The notes under the pieces: generated by a model | Told to the model about the DNA's origin: nothing | The model's input: only the letters and a program-made list of their open reading frames with translations | Database searches by the model: none | Translations under genes and position numbers: made by a program | NCBI GenBank assembly: GCA_937959285.1 | Contig: CALGAR010000090.1 | Location: 1-64,000 of the forward strand | Reading direction: 5' to 3' | DNA: 64,000 nt | From: an uncultured Bryobacterales bacterium | GTDB lineage: Bacteria > Acidobacteriota > Terriglobia > Bryobacterales > Bryobacteraceae | In this document: positions 61,733-64,000 of the stretch, in pieces | Layout of the letters: every line of letters starts with the position of its first letter | How positions within the stretch are numbered: position 1 is the first letter of the stretch

Positions 61733-61742
61733 GTTATATATT
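61733..61742. promoter_or_regulatory. Overlapping divergent -10 elements of rluD and galU
   Basis: In a 22-base gap, TATATT on the plus strand (61737-61742) ends 6 bases before the galU GTG, and TATAAC on the minus strand (61738-61733) ends 6 bases before the rluD ATG. Both messages would start at the start codon. Confidence 0.5.
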
Positions 61743-61748
61743 CGTAAG

Positions 61749-62633
61749 GTGATCCGAAGTGCAATTGTTCCTGTTGCCGGCCATGGCACGCGTCTCCTCC
61801 CAGCCACCAAATCCCAGCCCAAGGAGATGCTTCCCGTCGCCCGGAAGCCAATCGTTCAATACGTGGTGGAAGAGCTTGTCTCGAACGGCATTGACCAGAT
61901 TCTCTTCGTCACCGGACGGAACAAGACCTCGATTGAGAACCACTTTGACACGGACCCCGAGCTGGTACGAACACTGAGCGCGGCCAACAAGAAGGATCTC
62001 CTTCAGGAGGTTCAGTTCGACGAACAGGTCGCCAACTTCTTCTATACCCGCCAGAGGATGCAGCGCGGGTTGGGCGATGCCATTCTATGCGGGCGTAATT
62101 TCGCCAAGGAGCAGCCGTTTGTGGTGGCGCTCGGAGACTCGATCCTTGGAATGAATGCACAGTCTAAGGTTGTCTCACGCCTGGCCCAAGTCTTTGAGGA
62201 ACGGCACGCGAGCTGTGTGATCGCGGTGGAAGAAGTGCCGATGGACCAAACGATCCATTACGGCATCGTCGCTCCGGCCGAGGGCGATGGAGACTGCTTC
62301 CGAGTCCGGCACCTGGTCGAAAAACCCAAGCCGAATGAGGCTCCGAGCAACCTGGCGATTGCCGGGCGTTACGTCTTCTCGCCGTTGATCTTTGACCTGA
62401 TCGAACAAGTCCAGCCGGATTCCCGTGGTGAGATTCAGCTCACCGATGCAATCCAGACGCTCTGCGAAGAAGGCAAACGCGTCCTTGCCGTGAAGCTGCC
62501 TCCGGACGAGCGCCGTTACGACATCGGCAACTTTCCAAGCTACTTCGAGACCTTCGTCGAGTTTGCCCTCGCCGATCCAATCTACGGCCCGCAGTTTCGG
62601 TGCTTCCTCGAACGATTAGTCGGAAAGAAGTGA
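61749..62633 (+). CDS. galU: UTP-glucose-1-phosphate uridylyltransferase
   Basis: A 294-residue nucleotidyltransferase making UDP-glucose for cell-surface glycans. The nucleotide loop is VAGHGTRLLPATKSQPKEML (9-28), with RKPIVQYVVEELV, ALGDSILG and FRVRHLVEKPKPNEAPSNLA. The GTG start at 61749 is the only one that fits the family. It is followed after 3 bases by a membrane glycosyltransferase gene, which may use activated sugars. Confidence 0.95.
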   Translation: MIRSAIVPVAGHGTRLLPATKSQPKEMLPVARKPIVQYVVEELVSNGIDQILFVTGRNKTSIENHFDTDPELVRTLSAANKKDLLQEVQFDEQVANFFYTRQRMQRGLGDAILCGRNFAKEQPFVVALGDSILGMNAQSKVVSRLAQVFEERHASCVIAVEEVPMDQTIHYGIVAPAEGDGDCFRVRHLVEKPKPNEAPSNLAIAGRYVFSPLIFDLIEQVQPDSRGEIQLTDAIQTLCEEGKRVLAVKLPPDERRYDIGNFPSYFETFVEFALADPIYGPQFRCFLERLVGKK

Positions 62634-62636
62634 CAA

Positions 62637-64000
62637 ATGAGCCACCGCGTGGTCTTCGGGCTGCTGTTCGGGCTCGTGCTGGCCGCGCGGCTGACCCATC
62701 AAAGCATCGTTTGGGTGGAAGAGGCCTATCCTGCCGCCGCTGCCCTGCAACTGATTCGCGGTTCTGAACTCTACCGGGATCTCTGGTTCGACAAGCCGCC
62801 GCTCAGCGCCTACATCTACCTGCTTTGGGGTGCACACGCCGGCTGGCTCCTTCGCCTCGCAGGCGCTGCCTACGTCACTCTCTGCGCGTGGCTGCTCTAC
62901 AGGCTGGAAACCTCTCTTTGGGGAAGGCGGGAGGGGCTCACGGCCGCAGTGTTGCTGGCGTTCTACCTGACCTTCGGAATCCCTTCCGCCATTATGGCGC
63001 TCGCCCCGGACCTCCTGATGCTGGCTCCTCATATCGCTGCCGTCTGGCTGATTGCGACCGGGCGGCCGCTTTGGAGCGGTCTGGCCTGCGGGATTGCCTT
63101 CCTGATCAATACAAAGGCGCTTTTCATCCTTGCGCTGTGCCTCCTGTGGAACCCGGCCGCCATGCTGGCAACCGCTCTCGGCTTTGCCCTGCCCGTCGGG
63201 ATGTCGCTTGGGTATCTGGCCCTGCAAGGATCGCTTGCCGCTTACTGGCTGCAGGTTTGGGACTGGGGATTCCTCTACTCACGGGCGTCGTTCGTTCAAA
63301 ATCCCGTGGCGGAGGGCTTGCGCCGAACCCTGAACTGGACATGGTTCCACGCCACAGCGGCAATCGGCGCCGGAATCTTTCTTGCGAAGTGGCGAAAGGA
63401 CGCGCGGGCGATACGCCTGAGTCTGTGGCTCCTGCTATCAACGGCCAGCGTCGCTCTCGGATCCCGCTTCTTTCCCCGCTATTACTTCCAGTTGCTGCCG
63501 GCAGTCACGCTGCTGGGCGCACGCGGCTTATTCCTTCTCCCGAGCCGCCTTCGAATTGCAGTCCTCGCCCTCCTTCTGATTCCCATTGCGCGCTTCGGTC
63601 CGCGATATGTCCAGCTCGCTGTGGGCGATACGAATTGGAGCGACCTGGCGATGAGCCAGGATAGTGCAGAAGTCGCGCGCATCATTCTGCGGCGTGCCAA
63701 TCCGGACGATACCCTGCTCGTCTGGGGCTACCGGCCGGACGTTTTCGTCCTCACCCGGCTTCGCGCCGGCACACGATTCCTTGATTCCCAACCGCTAACC
63801 GGCGTAATCGCCGACCGGCACCTCGTGAGCTCTCAGCCGTCGGCGCCGGAGCTCGCAGCCCAACATCGGAAGGAGCTTCAGGCAACACAGCCGACATGGA
63901 TTGTCGACGGGCTCGCAGCCTTTAATCCGGATCTTGCGATTGCCCGCTACGAGGACCTGCGAGAATGGCTGAACGACTACTCGGTAGTGGCGCGCACACG
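62637..64000 (+). CDS. Membrane glycosyltransferase, PMT/ArnT-like (3' end outside window)
   Basis: An open frame of 454 codons running off the window. The first helix is followed by WVEEAYPAAAALQLIRGSEL and YRDLWFDKPPLSAYIY, the pattern of the catalytic acidic loop and DKPP motif of GT39/GT83-type (ArnT-like) enzymes that transfer sugars from polyprenyl phosphate. About eight to ten hydrophobic segments follow to residue 320, then a soluble domain. The ATG at 62637 lies 3 bases after galU. Confidence 0.75.
   Translation, partial: MSHRVVFGLLFGLVLAARLTHQSIVWVEEAYPAAAALQLIRGSELYRDLWFDKPPLSAYIYLLWGAHAGWLLRLAGAAYVTLCAWLLYRLETSLWGRREGLTAAVLLAFYLTFGIPSAIMALAPDLLMLAPHIAAVWLIATGRPLWSGLACGIAFLINTKALFILALCLLWNPAAMLATALGFALPVGMSLGYLALQGSLAAYWLQVWDWGFLYSRASFVQNPVAEGLRRTLNWTWFHATAAIGAGIFLAKWRKDARAIRLSLWLLLSTASVALGSRFFPRYYFQLLPAVTLLGARGLFLLPSRLRIAVLALLLIPIARFGPRYVQLAVGDTNWSDLAMSQDSAEVARIILRRANPDDTLLVWGYRPDVFVLTRLRAGTRFLDSQPLTGVIADRHLVSSQPSAPELAAQHRKELQATQPTWIVDGLAAFNPDLAIARYEDLREWLNDYSVVART

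Overview
This GC-rich, gene-dense window reads as chromosome of a free-living Acidobacteriota species, most likely near the Solibacter/Bryobacter group. The best marker is the secreted VWFA-related protein at 59841-60779, a family described from acidobacteria. The Tat-exported TIM-barrel isomerase, the secreted amidohydrolase trio and the house-keeping gene content fit the same picture. There are no insertion sequences, integrases, CRISPR arrays, rRNA genes or prophage. The genus is inference, not shown by the sequence.

Layout. 1-220: end of an SDR oxidoreductase. 295-2189: TIM-barrel isomerase and a LysR regulator, divergent from gltB-gltD (2286-8322); a class III aminotransferase (argD-like) follows. 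9603-11069: a DUF2156 acyltransferase and a 57-codon remnant of a carboxymuconolactone decarboxylase gene. 11070-13085: secreted alkylsulfatase. 13198-14618: tRNA-Leu(GAG), secG, an M50 protease and tRNA-Sec(UCA). 14696-15843: a divergent pair of small unfamiliar DNA-binding-like genes. 15767-18686: rpiB-glyA-glycosyltransferase. 18800-23236: proS-aminotransferase V, facing purM-purN. 23270-27227: three overlapping secreted amidohydrolase genes. 27269-29096: GHMP kinase, dtd and a small basic protein. 29103-31925: nickel transporter nikMN-nikQ-nikO with divergent nikR, then acpS. 32300-36709: guaA, C-terminal processing protease, MerR regulator and thiS. 36800-49782: a twelve-gene complex I operon, nuoA-C-D-E-F-G-H-J-K-L-M-N. 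49836-54675: HAD phosphatase, LON-domain protein and an SDR-aroK-glycerate kinase-TPR operon. 54741-58442: manganese catalase, Dabb protein, membrane protein, transaldolase, FAH-family hydrolase and a hypothetical gene. 58520-64000: a small membrane protein, recA, the VWFA protein, an RluA pseudouridine synthase, galU and a truncated membrane glycosyltransferase.

How the parts work together. gltBD with the adjacent LysR gene looks like a regulated glutamate synthase unit. A T-N11-A dyad sits about 65 bases upstream of the predicted gltB start of transcription, where LysR proteins usually bind. NikR with NikMNQO is a self-contained nickel uptake and sensing unit. The nuo operon encodes an NADH-oxidising complex I but has no nuoB and no nuoI, so clusters N2, N6a and N6b must come from genes elsewhere. 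tRNA-Sec shows that the genome is equipped to decode UGA as selenocysteine, although no selenoprotein gene was recognised here.

The most unusual sequence-level signal is promoter architecture. Three divergent gene pairs are only 22, 33 and 40 bases apart, and each gap holds one near-palindromic -10 element that can serve both strands. In several cases (galU, rluD, the LON-domain gene, tRNA-Sec) the -10 element ends only 6-7 bases before the start codon or mature RNA end, which predicts leaderless transcripts. No single large undescribed system was found. The best candidates for novelty are these promoters, the split complex I operon, the amidohydrolase trio with two members lacking metal ligands, and the two small genes beside tRNA-Sec.
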